A stretch of 64,000 bases of DNA from Gemmatimonadaceae bacterium (GCA_019637355.1 JAHBVT010000001.1:744001-808000); one strand, 5' to 3'; shown: positions 24,566-35,163, counted from the first letter of the stretch. A program made the numbers and translations. Notes: generated from the letters alone by a model not told the origin.

Positions 24566-26065
24566 CTAGGCGCGCCGAACCGAGGGCGACGTTCCGTGCC
24601 GAATCTGCTCTCCCGCAAGTGCAGCGCGCCGCGCGCGCCTACGCTCTTCGTGCAAGACTGCAGCGGAAAAGTACCACACGGCGGCCTTGGCTACGCGGCC
24701 AAGTGCGAACGCGGATTCCTCCAGAGTCGAGCGGTCGACAAGCGTTAACTCACTTTTCGCTCCGGGCACCGACGAATGCGAAAGCACGAGGCGATGCTCA
24801 ATGCCGTGCCTGAGCTCTCTCAAATGGGAGTAGCGTCCCTTTCCCCTCTCAAGAGACCGTGTCAGCTCAAATAATGCAGTGAGCCCGTGGTTGTCGGTCC
24901 GATAGAGCCGGCGTCGCATATCTGACTCGGTGCTCGGCAAGCTCCGCGCACCGTCCTTTCTGTGCCAAATGGATTCGAGTGTCACGGCCTGAGGCGCGAG
25001 CCCCAAACGGAAGTAGACATTTACTGCGTACGCGACGTTGTTGAGGAGCGAGAAGAAAGCTGTGCAAGCAGACATCAGAAGTCCGCTCGAGAGGCCAAAC
25101 TCAGCTCCAGATCCGGTTGGCACATACACCTGATGCTCGCTCTCGCGCACGGCATGCTTTGACACTGCCGCGTACAAGTGCCAGCGTGCAGTTGCATAGC
25201 CTTGGCAAAGGCGGTTGACCATATCGAGCACGAGGTCGACTGGCACGCTGCGCCTTGGAGCTGAGAAGTGGCCTTGAAGCGGAAAAAGGTCGAACACGGC
25301 GGGCGTGTCAACGCGACAGAGTGGACACGGATTCAATGCCAAGCGCGAACTCCAGATCCACTTCTGGTAGTCAGAGGGCGTGACAGTCTCCAACGGAAAG
25401 TGCCTGACATGTCTAGCTAGAGCATCTCGGTGCTTGCGATAGCTGTCCGCAAAGACAATGTCCGCACCCGCTAGCTCAACTGCGCGGTCGTAGTCCTGGT
25501 ATGCAGCGAGAAGAAGTGCAGCGTGCTGCGGAAGCCAGTGGCTAAGCTGCACGAGGCAGCCAGCGCGCATCGCGACCGACTGGTGATGATTCGGGACCTG
25601 AAGGAGTACTGTTTCGTACTCGTCGAGGGCCTCGAACAGGCGCCACTGAAGTCGGAACGAAGTGGCAAGATTGGTGCGAGTATCCGGCGATTCCTTGGAG
25701 CGAAGGCTCTCGTCAAGTTCGCTGATAGCGCGTGAGTTGGCTATGCGCCGCCACGGACCTCTCCCGCGCTCGAACCGGGCAGTTTCCGCATAACCGTTTC
25801 CGAGGTTGTAGTGATACGCGGCACGATACTCGCTCGGTACATCGTCGCCTACTGACTCGATCAGCGCGCGCCCCTCCGCCACAAGCCGCCTATTGCCAAG
25901 CTGTGCACCTGCATCTATCAGAATGCCGCCTAGGCTCATCGCTGCTGAGAACGGGTCCTCAACGAGTCGTGAAGTCTGTCTGGCGAGGCGCACGGCCGAA
26001 CGGCTCTCGCCAATCGAGAGCAAGCGTTGGCACTCTGCGAACAAGAGAGCGGGGTCCGATGTCAA
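24566..26065 (-). CDS. large cassette protein resembling LA2681-type HEPN proteins
   Basis: About 499 residues from a TTG at 26065, the only plausible start between the attC and the conserved body (alternatives are not ATG or GTG). The N-terminal half is a tetratricopeptide-like helical region (YHYNLGNGYAETARFE, LATSFRLQWRLFEALDEYET). The centre has a CPLC pair (LNPCPLCRVDTPAVFD). The C-terminal part FFSLLNNVAYAVNVYFRLGL then HLRELRHGIEHRLVLSH carries R-x4-H (RHGIEH), like the LA2681 HEPN group. Such proteins are usually linked to RNA cleavage in conflict systems; function here is not shown. It is the longest single cassette gene in the array. Confidence 0.7.
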   Translation of the reverse strand: MTSDPALLFAECQRLLSIGESRSAVRLARQTSRLVEDPFSAAMSLGGILIDAGAQLGNRRLVAEGRALIESVGDDVPSEYRAAYHYNLGNGYAETARFERGRGPWRRIANSRAISELDESLRSKESPDTRTNLATSFRLQWRLFEALDEYETVLLQVPNHHQSVAMRAGCLVQLSHWLPQHAALLLAAYQDYDRAVELAGADIVFADSYRKHRDALARHVRHFPLETVTPSDYQKWIWSSRLALNPCPLCRVDTPAVFDLFPLQGHFSAPRRSVPVDLVLDMVNRLCQGYATARWHLYAAVSKHAVRESEHQVYVPTGSGAEFGLSSGLLMSACTAFFSLLNNVAYAVNVYFRLGLAPQAVTLESIWHRKDGARSLPSTESDMRRRLYRTDNHGLTALFELTRSLERGKGRYSHLRELRHGIEHRLVLSHSSVPGAKSELTLVDRSTLEESAFALGRVAKAAVWYFSAAVLHEERRRARRAALAGEQIRHGTSPSVRRA

Positions 26066-26113
26066 GTGTTGCTCTGAACGCTGTGGCGATTGACGGCGAG
26101 AGCGGAGCCAGTC

Positions 26114-26209
26114 CGTATAACGTACGCTTCTGCTGCAGGTGCTCCAATAAACCGCGCGGGCGTAGCCCGCGCTACCAAGGGCACCTGTCGGCAGCAAGCC
26201 GCGTTATGC
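26114..26209 (-). other. attC 16 (short type)
   Basis: About 95 bases; inner arms CAGGTGC and GCACCTG perfectly complementary; short loop CGCGCGGGCGTAGCCCGCGC; outer boxes TATAACG and CGTTATG. Confidence 0.92.
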
Positions 26210-26382
26210 GGAGGTATTCGGCAGCGCCGCGATTCGGCGCCCTGCGCTCCGCGTTCGGGTCCGGTCGCACACGCCGCGCGCGGAATCTTCCGCACGGACC
26301 ACCTAAAGTGCGTTGGGGGGCGCGCACGGCGAGCCGGCGTTTCGCCGCGACGCCTCGGAAGCTCCGCGGACTCGGACCCTGC

Positions 26383-26477
26383 CGCATAACGTACGCTTCT
26401 GCTGCAGGTGCTCCAATAAAACGCGCGGGCGTAGCCCGCGCTACCAAGTGCACCTGTCGGCAGCAAGCCGCGTTATG
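26383..26477 (-). other. attC 15 (short type)
   Basis: Same short form as attC 16: arms CAGGTGC/GCACCTG, loop GCGCGGGCGTAGCCCGCGC. Confidence 0.92.
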
Positions 26478-26651
26478 CGGAGGTTCTCGGCTGCACCGCG
26501 ATTCGGCGCCCTGCGCTACGCATTGGGATCCGGTCGCCGACGCCGCGCGCGGATCCTTCCGTACGGACCACCTGAGGTGCCGTGGGGGGCGCGCACGGGA
26601 AGCCAGCGTTTCGTGGCGACGCCTCGGAAGCTTCGTGGACTCGGACCCTGC

Positions 26652-26746
26652 CGCATAACGTGTGCTTCTGCTGCAGGTGCTCCAATAAAACGCGCGGGCG
26701 TAGCCCGCGCTACCAAGGGCACCTGTCGGCAGCAAGCCGCGTTATG
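26652..26746 (-). other. attC 14 (short type)
   Basis: Same short form as attC 16, with outer box CATAACGTG where attC 13 and 15 have CATAACGTA. Confidence 0.92.
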
Positions 26747-26920
26747 CGGAGGTGTTCGGAAGCGCCGCGATTCGGCGCCCTGCGCTGCGCGTTGGGGTCC
26801 GGTCGCCCACGCCGCGCGCGGAACCTTCCGCACGGACCACCTAAAGTGTGTTGGGGGGCGCGCACGGCGAGCCGGCGTTTCGTCGCGACGCTTCGGAAGC
26901 TTCGTGGACTCGGACCCTGC

Positions 26921-27014
26921 CGCATAACGTACGCTTCTGCTGCAGGTGCTCCAATAAAACGCGCGGGCGTAGCCCGCGCTACCAAGTGCACCTGTCGGCA
27001 GCAAGCCGCGTTAT
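26921..27014 (-). other. attC 13 (short type)
   Basis: Same short form as attC 16: arms CAGGTGC/GCACCTG, loop GCGCGGGCGTAGCCCGCGC. Confidence 0.92.
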
Positions 27015-27189
27015 GCGGAGGTGTTCGGAAGCGCCGCGATTCGGCGCCCTGCGCTGCGCGTTGGGGTCCGGTCGCCCACGCCGCGCGCGGAACCTTCCGG
27101 ACGGACCACCTCAAGTGTGTTCGGGGGTGCGCACGGCGAGCCGGCGTTTCGTCGCGACGCCTCGGAAGCTCCGCGGACTCGGACCCTGC

Positions 27190-27327
27190 CGCATAACGTG
27201 TGCTTCTGCTGCAAGCGCTCCCATAAAACGCGGTTGTGGGGCCTCAGCAGACCGTGGTTCAAGATGAAGCTGAGGCCCCACAACCGCTACCGCCCCTGCG
27301 CTTGTCGGCAGCAAGCGGCGTTAGGCG
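27190..27327 (-). other. attC 12
   Basis: Inner arms CAAGCGC and GCGCTTG perfectly complementary; loop hairpin GCGGTTGTGGGGCCTCAGC with GCTGAGGCCCCACAACCGC; right outer box GCGTTAGG. Confidence 0.92.
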
Positions 27328-27351
27328 GCGTGTCGCCCGCTGCCGGAGGCG

Positions 27352-27714
27352 CTAGAAGTGCAGGTCGAGCGGATACAAGTGGATGCTCTCGCATCCTGGC
27401 TGTTCGGAGAAGAGCGTCAATGCATGACCTGAATCGAACTCGAGGCGAATGGACGTGGGCGACGCGACTGTGGCGCGCACGACCGTAGCGTCGAGCGCGT
27501 CGAAGCCCTGGCGCGCAGGATGGGGCGTTCCGTCAGCGGAATAGTTTGAGATGGCACCTGACGCGTCTCGCAGTTCCCAGCGTCCGTCGACGCCAATGCC
27601 GGTGAAGTGCGGTCCATCGAAGCGAAAGTGCACGACGAAACTGGCGATGCCCACCTCCTGCAGCATCGAGCCGACGTAGGCGCTGAGGTCAAGTGCCGCA
27701 GGTATAGCTTGCAA
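27352..27714 (-). CDS. small hypothetical cassette protein
   Basis: A 120-residue soluble protein read from a TTG at 27714 with GAGGAG immediately upstream. Beta-rich: IASFVVHFRFDGPHFTGIGV, GRWELRDASGAIS, SIRLEFDSGHALTLFSE, ending ESIHLYPLDLHF. The alternating strand pattern and length resemble small immunity-like or DUF6188-like proteins, but no family can be named with confidence. It ends 24 bases before attC 12 and begins 21 bases after attC 11, so it fills its cassette. Confidence 0.65.
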   Translation of the reverse strand: MQAIPAALDLSAYVGSMLQEVGIASFVVHFRFDGPHFTGIGVDGRWELRDASGAISNYSADGTPHPARQGFDALDATVVRATVASPTSIRLEFDSGHALTLFSEQPGCESIHLYPLDLHF

Positions 27715-27735
27715 TCGCTCCTCGCTGTATCCGTC

Positions 27736-27875
27736 CGCATAACGTTTGCTTCTGCTGTGAACGCTTCAATAAGAGGCCGTTGTGGGGCGGCCGCTAGGCC
27801 GTCCCATGCTTCAACAACCGGCCGCCCCACAACGGCCATCCGCACCGCGTTCATCGGCAGCAAGCGTCGTTATGT
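27736..27875 (-). other. attC 11
   Basis: Inner arms TGAACGC and GCGTTCA perfectly complementary; loop hairpin GGCCGTTGTGGGGCGGCCG with CGGCCGCCCCACAACGGCC. Confidence 0.92.
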
Positions 27876-27895
27876 TGCCGCCAGACGAAGCGCAC

Positions 27896-28303
27896 CTAGT
27901 AAACCGTCTCAGGCCGCAAACGGAAGTCGAGTTGCTCCGGCGACGGTGTGCAACGAGCGGGTGTGACCACGCGGCCGCGCTCATCGGATACCGCGACTGT
28001 GCAGGAGGGCCGAATCTCTCGGCGCTCGGGGATGTAGCCGATTGCCCGAACGCTGAGAGTCTGATCAGTGCGCGAGACATCGGGGAATCGGTATCGACCG
28101 TCGCGATCCGTCATGACGCTTCGGCGCTCGTTAGCGTCGAGAGTGACGCGTGCGCCCATCACCGGCGCTCCGGTGGCCTCCACGAGCACCCGCCCTTCGA
28201 CCACGATGGCGGGGCCCGCAGCGACAGCCTGTCCGAGCGGCACCCGACACGCGAGTCCGCCTACGAGCAGTAAGCTGAGTACGAGACGAGAACTCGTTGC
28301 CAT
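27896..28303 (-). CDS. exported protein with carboxypeptidase-regulatory-like domain
   Basis: A 135-residue protein from an ATG at 28303 (MATSSRLVLSLLLVGGLACR), a signal peptide with a possible lipobox at GLAC. The mature part VVEGRVLVEATGAPVMGARV then TLDANERRSVMTDRDGRYRF and RAIGYIPERREI is the beta-sandwich carboxypeptidase-regulatory-like domain. An in-frame ATG at 28309 would overlap the IS3 end. The IS3-type element begins 6 bases upstream of the start, so the natural promoter has been cut away. Confidence 0.78.
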   Translation of the reverse strand: MATSSRLVLSLLLVGGLACRVPLGQAVAAGPAIVVEGRVLVEATGAPVMGARVTLDANERRSVMTDRDGRYRFPDVSRTDQTLSVRAIGYIPERREIRPSCTVAVSDERGRVVTPARCTPSPEQLDFRLRPETVY

Positions 28304-28360
28304 TCGCATGTGAATCGGCCCGGGTTTGCCGGAGGCTCCACATCGTGAGAGGTTGGAGCC

Positions 28361-29999
<1,639 letters not shown>

Positions 30000-30050
30000 G
30001 GGGCTACTCGGGTCCGGCTAACGTGTGCTTCTGCTGCGAGGGCTCCCATA

Positions 30051-31473
30051 GTTGGTATGAAGCGGCGGCTGGACCTCCGCTGATTCGCGGGTGCAAGGTT
30101 CTGCCCCAGATACCATCTACCGTGCTCACCGTCTCACGACGGGGCACACAGCGGAGGCCAGTCGCCATGGATATGATAGGCATCGATCTCCACAAGCGCG
30201 AGAGCCAGCTCTGCATCCTCGATGCGGACGGGCACGCGACCGAACGGCGCATCGTCACGAGCCGCGACCGCTTCACGGCGGTGCTGGGATCGCGTCCGCC
30301 CGCCCGGATCCTCGTCGAAGCCTCGACCGAGAGCGAGTGGGTCGCGTGCCACCTGGAGGCACTCGGGCACGCGGTGGTCGTCGCCGACCCGAACTTCGCG
30401 CCGATGTATGCCACGCGCAGCCGCCGGGTGAAGACGGACAAGCGCGATGCGCGCACCCTGGCCGACGCTCTCCGGCTCGGGGCCTATCGCCCGGCGCATC
30501 GGGTCTCGGCGGCCCGGCGCCACATCCGCGCCGAGCTCGCCGTGCGCGAGGCTCTCGTCCGCACGCGCACGCGGTGCATCGCCCTGGCGAAGGCGCTCGT
30601 GCGCCGCGACGGCCTGCGCGTACCGAACAGCACGGCCGCGTGGTTTGTCGAACGACTCACCGCGCTCCCGCTCGCGCCGACGCTCGAGGCCGAGCTCGCG
30701 CCGCTGGTCGCGGTGCTCGGGCCGCTGACCGTGCAGATCGCGGCCGCCGACGCCCGCATTGCGGCGCTCGGGCGGACGGACCCAATCGTGGCGCTCCTGC
30801 AGACGGCTCCCTCCATCGGGCCGGTGACATCGAGCGGCATCGTCGCGATCGCGGATGACATCGGCCGGTTCCCGTCGGCGCACCAGTTCGAGGCGTTCCT
30901 CGGGTTGGTGCCCGGGGAGCGGAGCTCGGGCGAGAAGCGGCGGCTCGGCCACATCACGAAGGCGGGCAACCGGCGCGCGCGCTATCTCCTGGTCGAGGCG
31001 GCGTGGCGCATCCTCCGCTCCAAGTCGGCCGACACGGCGGTGCTCCGCGCGTGGGCGCAGCGCATCCTGCATCGCCGCGGCAAGAAGATCGCGGCGGTCG
31101 CGCTGGCGCGGCGGCTCGCGGGCATCCTCTATGCGATGTGGCGGGACCAGCGGGCGTACGACGCGGGCCACCTGCGGATGCCGCAGCCCGTGCCGGCGTC
31201 CGCCGCGTGATCGAGCAGTGACGGTAGGACCTGCGTGGGATCGGGATGACTGAATCGGGAGTGGTGAGCGCGACGCATTTTATGGCCGCAGGTGAGAGCC
31301 GACCCATAGTTGGCGCCACCATTCCTTCGCAGACCCCAATGCGCCGAGGCCTCGGGCCTCACCAGCGAGCGCGAACAGAAGGATGAGCAGCACCTCGAGC
31401 CGCGCAGGCACAACTGAGTCGTGCAACAGCGTCAACGCACCTGGGGCTTGACGCGGGCCGCCGCTTCACAGAA
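30051..31473 (+). mobile_element. IS1111-type element, copy D (diverged), inserted in attC
   Basis: A 1423-base copy at the same attC position (CCCATA-AGATGCGG on removal) with the same subterminal repeats, but many scattered base changes compared with copies A, B, C and E. It is either an older insertion or a separately acquired relative. Confidence 0.92.
30167..31210 (+). CDS. IS110/IS1111-family DEDD transposase, copy D
   Basis: A 347-residue transposase with the same motifs as copy A but about 20 amino-acid differences (for example ADGHATERR for GQGGVTERR, SRPPARI for ARPPARI, APSIGPV for APAVGPV). Reading frame intact. Most base changes against the other copies are silent, suggesting selection on the protein. 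Confidence 0.93.
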   Translation: MDMIGIDLHKRESQLCILDADGHATERRIVTSRDRFTAVLGSRPPARILVEASTESEWVACHLEALGHAVVVADPNFAPMYATRSRRVKTDKRDARTLADALRLGAYRPAHRVSAARRHIRAELAVREALVRTRTRCIALAKALVRRDGLRVPNSTAAWFVERLTALPLAPTLEAELAPLVAVLGPLTVQIAAADARIAALGRTDPIVALLQTAPSIGPVTSSGIVAIADDIGRFPSAHQFEAFLGLVPGERSSGEKRRLGHITKAGNRRARYLLVEAAWRILRSKSADTAVLRAWAQRILHRRGKKIAAVALARRLAGILYAMWRDQRAYDAGHLRMPQPVPASAA

Positions 31474-31568
31474 AGATGCGGTTGTGGGGCCTCGGCGAAC
31501 CTTTCAAGAAGATGGAGCCGAGGCCCCACAACCGCTACACTATCTGCCCTCGTCGGCAGCAAGCGTCG

Positions 31569-32123
31569 TTAGGCTGCATCGGGCGCAAACCACTCGTCTC
31601 GTAGCGCAAGGATTGCGTCTGAGAGGCGCCGTCTATCGTGGAGAATGCTCGGATCGGCGCGAACCAGCTGTTTGACCCGATACTCGCCCACGATAAGGCC
31701 GATGATGTATCCGATGAGCTTCGAGAGCGCGACAGCCGGGACCGACGCGTCAATCTCTTGAGGTGCAATCCTCGGACCAGACCGAAGGGCTAGAGTCAAT
31801 TCAGAAACGTGCGCGGCGGACGGTCCCGCGTGAAGCTTGTGCGCGAGTTGGTTGCGGATCTTGTTGAGACACAGGAGTGGCCCGAGAAGCTCGGTTCGCA
31901 GCACTCCTGTAGCGACGCAGAGGCGGGAAGCTTGTGCGAACGAAATGCGTTCGAGATCAAGTGCTTCGGGTTGCGGCAGTTCGCGGCGCAATAGCTCGAT
32001 GAGCATCGACTCGATCCGCACATGAGCTTGAATCACGGAGCCAGTGCCGAAGTGATCCGCGGCTGGCGCGCGCATCGCGAGCGTGCGAAGAACGTCGTCG
32101 GAAAGAACGTCGGATGGGCTCAT
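31569..32123 (-). CDS. helical cassette protein with HEPN-like motif
   Basis: A 184-residue all-helical protein, MSPSDVLSDDVLRTLAMRAP, then HVRIESMLIELLRRELPQPE and LLCLNKIRNQLAHKLHAGPS. The RNQLAH (R-x4-H, with N next to R) is the pattern of HEPN-type or MltR/DUF4145-like domains. ALSKLIGYIIGLIVGEYR may be a hydrophobic helix. The TAA stop is in the attC 10 outer box. Role unknown; HEPN proteins commonly act in toxin-antitoxin or phage-defence systems. Confidence 0.7.
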   Translation of the reverse strand: MSPSDVLSDDVLRTLAMRAPAADHFGTGSVIQAHVRIESMLIELLRRELPQPEALDLERISFAQASRLCVATGVLRTELLGPLLCLNKIRNQLAHKLHAGPSAAHVSELTLALRSGPRIAPQEIDASVPAVALSKLIGYIIGLIVGEYRVKQLVRADPSILHDRRRLSDAILALRDEWFAPDAA

Positions 32124-32134
32124 GTGTCGTGGTC

Positions 32135-32229
32135 AGCCTAACGTACGCTTCTGCTGCAGGTGCTCCAATAAACCGCGCGGGCGTAGCCCGCGCTACCAAG
32201 GGCACCTGTCGGCAGCAAGCCGCGTTATG
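32135..32229 (-). other. attC 9 (short type)
   Basis: Inner arms CAGGTGC/GCACCTG, loop CGCGCGGGCGTAGCCCGCGC, identical in form to attC 13-16. Confidence 0.92.
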
Positions 32230-32403
32230 CGGAGGTATTCGGTAGCGCCGCGATTCGGCGCCCTGCGCTCCGCGTTGGGATCCGGTCGCCCCCGCCGCGC
32301 GTAGATCCTTCCGCACGGACCACCTAAAGTGTGTTGGGGGGCGCGCACGGCGAGCCGGCGTTTCGCCGCGACGCCTCGGAAGCTTCGTGGACTCGGACCC
32401 TGC
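32230..32403 (-). repeat. fifth copy of the gene-less cassette body
   Basis: About 174 bases closely matching the bodies in the tandem block at 26.1-27.2 kb, and followed by its own short-type attC 9. It is 5 kb away from the block, so the cassette has been copied or mobilised as a unit. The MRQGPSPRSFRGVA frame is open here and runs on through the attC. Confidence 0.85.
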
Positions 32404-32542
32404 CGCATAACGTCAGCTTCTGCTGTGAACGCTTCAATAAGAAGCAGTTGTGGGGCGGCCGCTAGGCCGTCCCATTCTCTACAGGGCGGCCGCCCCACAA
32501 CTGCATCCGCACCGCGTTCATCAGCAGCAAGCGTCGTTATGG
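32404..32542 (-). other. attC 8
   Basis: Inner arms TGAACGC and GCGTTCA perfectly complementary; loop hairpin GCAGTTGTGGGGCGGCCGC with GCGGCCGCCCCACAACTGC; right inner arm variant CAGCAGCAAGC. Confidence 0.92.
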
Positions 32543-32983
32543 CGGCGCGTCCCGACCCCAAGGGGCTAGGTCGAAAGGTGGCGGACTGGAACTGAATCGT
32601 TCGACCACGCCGGTAGCTGATACTCGCGCGCCGAAGCCGCACCCCGCCCGCTCTTCGCGCTGGCTGATCTCCACCGAGGCACCGCGGAAGCGAAACTCAA
32701 TGCGGCAGGTCCCACCGTTCTCGGCCGCCACATAGACGGCGAGCCCGTCGACTACGCGGAGGCGAGCGTCAACGAAGCCGAGGTTGTAGGCCGGCGGCCC
32801 CGTCACACAGCCCAGCTGCAATCGGACACTGTCGCGACTCACGGCCTGCGATTGCAACGCGCAGCCTGCGTCGTCGCCGTTCTTGAAGGACCCGGTTAGC
32901 GGCGAGTCTATCGCGATCCGCGTCTGAGCCCGGCAGGCGGTCGCGGACGCGAGAGCAAGAAGCAGTAGAACTTTGAGTCGCAC
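32537..32983 (-). CDS. small lipoprotein cassette, unknown function
   Basis: A 148-residue protein. The GTG at 32983 is chosen because AGGGAG lies 6 bases upstream and MRLKVLLLLALASATAC is a textbook lipoprotein signal with the lipid cysteine at residue 17. An ATG at 33004 inside the attC 7 outer box (GTTATGG) is in frame and would add seven residues. The mature part has cysteines in GDDAGCALQSQ, LQLGCVTGPP and GTCRIEFRF. Family not recognised. The TAA stop lies in attC 8. Confidence 0.7.
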   Translation of the reverse strand: MRLKVLLLLALASATACRAQTRIAIDSPLTGSFKNGDDAGCALQSQAVSRDSVRLQLGCVTGPPAYNLGFVDARLRVVDGLAVYVAAENGGTCRIEFRFRGASVEISQREERAGCGFGARVSATGVVERFSSSPPPFDLAPWGRDAPP

Positions 32984-33035
32984 GAGTCTCTCCCTGCTCG
33001 CCATAACGTGTGCTTCTGCTGCAAGCGCTCCCATA

Positions 33036-34456
33036 GTTGGTATGAAGCGGCGGCTGGACCTCCGCCCATCCACGGGTGCAAGGTTCTGCCCCATACCATC
33101 TACCGTGCTCACCGTCTCGCGACGGGGCACACTGCGGAGGCCAGCCGCCATGGATATGATAGGCATCGATCTCCACAAGCGCGAGAGCCAGCTCTGCATC
33201 CTCGACGGGCAGGGCGGCGTCACCGAACGACGCATCGTCACGAGCCGTGACCGCTTCACCGCGGTGCTGGGCGCGCGTCCGCCCGCGCGGATCCTCGTCG
33301 AGGCGTCGACCGAGAGCGAGTGGGTCGCGTGTCACCTGGAGGCGCTGGGCCACGAGGTGGTCGTCGCCGACCCGAACTTCGCGCCGATGTACGCCACGCG
33401 CAGCCGGCGGGTGAAGACGGACAAGCGCGATGCGCGGACCCTGGCTGACGCGCTCCGGCTCGGCGCCTATCGTCCGGCGCACCGCGTCTCGGCGGCGCGG
33501 CGGCATGTGCGCGCCGAGTTGGCGGTGCGCGAGGCCTTGGTCCGCACACGCACGCGATGCATCGCGCTCGCCAAGGCCCTCGTGCGCCGCGACGGCCTGC
33601 GCGTGCCGAACAGCACGGCCGCGTGGTTTGTCGAACGACTCACCGCGCTCCCGCTCTCGCCGGTGCTGGCGGCCGAGCTGGCGCCCTTGATCGCGGTGCT
33701 CGCCCCGCTGAACGTGCAGATCGCGGCCGCCGACGCGCGCATCGCGGCGCTCGGGCGGACGGACCCGATCGTCGCGCTGCTGCAGACGGCCCCCGCCGTC
33801 GGGCCGGTGACGTCCAGCGGCATCGTCGCGATCGCGGATGACATCGGCCGGTTCCCGTCGGCGCACCAGTTCGAGGCCTTCCTCGGGTTGGTGCCCGGGG
33901 AGCGGAGCTCGGGCGAGAAGCGGCGACTCGGCCACATCACGAAGGCGGGCAACCGGCGCGCGCGCTATCTCCTGGTCGAGGCGGCGTGGCGCATCCTCCG
34001 CTCCAAGTCAAGCGACACCGCGGTGTTGCGGGCGTGGGCGCAGCGCATCCTGCATCGCCGCGGCACGAAGATCGCGGCGGTCGCGCTGGCGCGGCGGCTC
34101 GCGGGCATCCTCTATGCGATGTGGCGGGACCAGCGGGCGTACGACGCGGGCCACCTGCGGACGCCGCAGCCCGTGCCGGCGTCCGCCGCATGATCGCTGG
34201 GTAAGGGCAGGACCTGCGTGGGATCGAGATGACTGAATCGGGAGTGGTGAGCGCGACGCATTTTATGGCCGCAGGTGAGAGCCGCCCCATAGTTGGCGCC
34301 ACCATTCCTTCGCAGACCCCAATGCGCCGAGGCCTCGGGCCTCACGAGCGAGCGCGAACAGAAGGATGAGCAGCACCTCGAGCAGCGCAGGCACAACGGA
34401 GAACTGCAACAGCGTCAACGCACCTGGGGCTTGACGCGGGCCGCCGCTTCACAGAA
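33036..34456 (+). mobile_element. IS1111-type element, copy E, inserted in attC
   Basis: A 1421-base copy at the same attC position (CCCATA-AAATGCGG on removal), essentially identical to copy B including the 22-base diagnostic block around 33683. The copy closest to the integrase. Confidence 0.92.
33150..34193 (+). CDS. IS110/IS1111-family DEDD transposase, copy E
   Basis: A 347-residue intact transposase matching copy B at protein level as far as can be read, with all DEDD and Transposase_20 motifs. High identity to copies A-C implies recent spread within this array. Confidence 0.93.
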   Translation: MDMIGIDLHKRESQLCILDGQGGVTERRIVTSRDRFTAVLGARPPARILVEASTESEWVACHLEALGHEVVVADPNFAPMYATRSRRVKTDKRDARTLADALRLGAYRPAHRVSAARRHVRAELAVREALVRTRTRCIALAKALVRRDGLRVPNSTAAWFVERLTALPLSPVLAAELAPLIAVLAPLNVQIAAADARIAALGRTDPIVALLQTAPAVGPVTSSGIVAIADDIGRFPSAHQFEAFLGLVPGERSSGEKRRLGHITKAGNRRARYLLVEAAWRILRSKSSDTAVLRAWAQRILHRRGTKIAAVALARRLAGILYAMWRDQRAYDAGHLRTPQPVPASAA

Positions 34457-34551
34457 AAATGCGGTTGTGGGGCCTCAGCAGACCTTGTCTTAAAATGAGG
34501 CTGAGGCCCCACAACCGCTACCGCACCCGCGCTTGTCGGCAGCAAGCGTCG

Positions 34552-35151
34552 TTATAGCGCGCGGGCGCGAAGCCACCCGGCAATGTCGGGACCTAGGGGA
34601 AGAGGTTCCTCGGACAAGATGTATGCAAGGAAACCATCCAACTGAATGATCGTTTGCGCCAGCGCCCAAGTCATCATTTGAAGCTCAAACAGGCTCGAGT
34701 ATCCAAAGCGACGAACTAACTCTGCGCGTTTGAGGTGCTTCGGGTCCTGGTGAAACAGCTCGCCATGCATGTAGGCCTCGAACGCCTCGCGCGTAGACAT
34801 GCTGATGCCGTTTGAGTAAAAGTGAACGCCGCGACCCTGAGCGAGCTCCCAGTTCGTTTTGACTATGTCGAGGTGCTCGTGAAGCGATGGGTCGAGCCGG
34901 GCGCGGACGACGTTGAAGACTCGCGGGAAGTACGCCTCTTGCTTGGCGAGGTACACGAGGCGGACATCAGTGATGAGGCGAACGAACGTGTCTTCGGGAA
35001 GCCCCTCAAACTCTTCTCGTCCCGGACCGGGCGGACCGATGCTGAAGCTGAATCGCTGACCGCGATGGCGGTCGAGAACGTCGTGAACGCGCGCGGCAGC
35101 GCGACGGAACGCGACAAGGCGTCTTGTATTGTCCTCGCTGAATGCATCCAT
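34552..35151 (-). CDS. hypothetical helical cassette protein
   Basis: A 199-residue protein, MDAFSEDNTRRLVAFRRAAA, then FVRLITDVRLVYLAKQEAYF, LDIVKTNWELAQGRGVHFYS and LFELQMMTWALAQTIIQLDG. Almost wholly helical, soluble, no metal or catalytic motif visible; no family recognised. The TAA stop is in the attC 7 outer box and the ATG is 13 bases from attC 6, so the coding region fills the cassette. Codon use is slightly less GC-rich than the core genes, as in many cassettes here. Confidence 0.7.
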   Translation of the reverse strand: MDAFSEDNTRRLVAFRRAAARVHDVLDRHRGQRFSFSIGPPGPGREEFEGLPEDTFVRLITDVRLVYLAKQEAYFPRVFNVVRARLDPSLHEHLDIVKTNWELAQGRGVHFYSNGISMSTREAFEAYMHGELFHQDPKHLKRAELVRRFGYSSLFELQMMTWALAQTIIQLDGFLAYILSEEPLPLGPDIAGWLRARAL

Positions 35152-35163
35152 GCGTGCTCGGTC

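Larger units (their letters stand above)
26114..27189 (-). repeat. four tandem copies of a 269-base cassette without a clear gene
   Basis: Four units start at 26114, 26383, 26652 and 26921, each made of a short-type attC (about 95 bases) and a body of about 174 bases. Bodies differ at scattered positions. Two minus-strand frames are open in some copies but broken in others: the frame starting MRQGPSPRSFRGVA is intact in the first and third but not the second and fourth; the frame ending TSA with the attC TAA is intact in the second and fourth but has a TAG in the others. No copy-wide open frame with a ribosome-binding site exists, so a non-coding role or a dead short gene is likely. A fifth copy lies at 32135-32403. 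Confidence 0.85.
30016..31573 (-). other. attC 10, split by IS copy D
   Basis: Left half 30016-30050 with inner arm CGAGGGC, right half 31474-31573 with GCCCTCG: perfectly complementary, so the insertion is undisturbed. Loop hairpin GCGGTTGTGGGGCCTCGGC with GCCGAGGCCCCACAACCGC. Confidence 0.88.
32999..34556 (-). other. attC 7, split by IS copy E
   Basis: Left half 32999-33035 with inner arm CAAGCGC, right half 34457-34556 with GCGCTTG, perfectly complementary. Loop hairpin GCGGTTGTGGGGCCTCAGC with GCTGAGGCCCCACAACCGC. Confidence 0.9.

Noticed and set aside
26210-26385. Small protein MRQGPSPRSFRGVA in the gene-less cassettes
   Set aside because: Frame broken in two of five copies, starts in the attC box without a ribosome-binding site, and runs on through attC DNA.
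26114-27189. CRISPR-like array
   Set aside because: The repeated unit is 269 bases, includes an attC, and has no short repeats with unique spacers; no cas genes occur.
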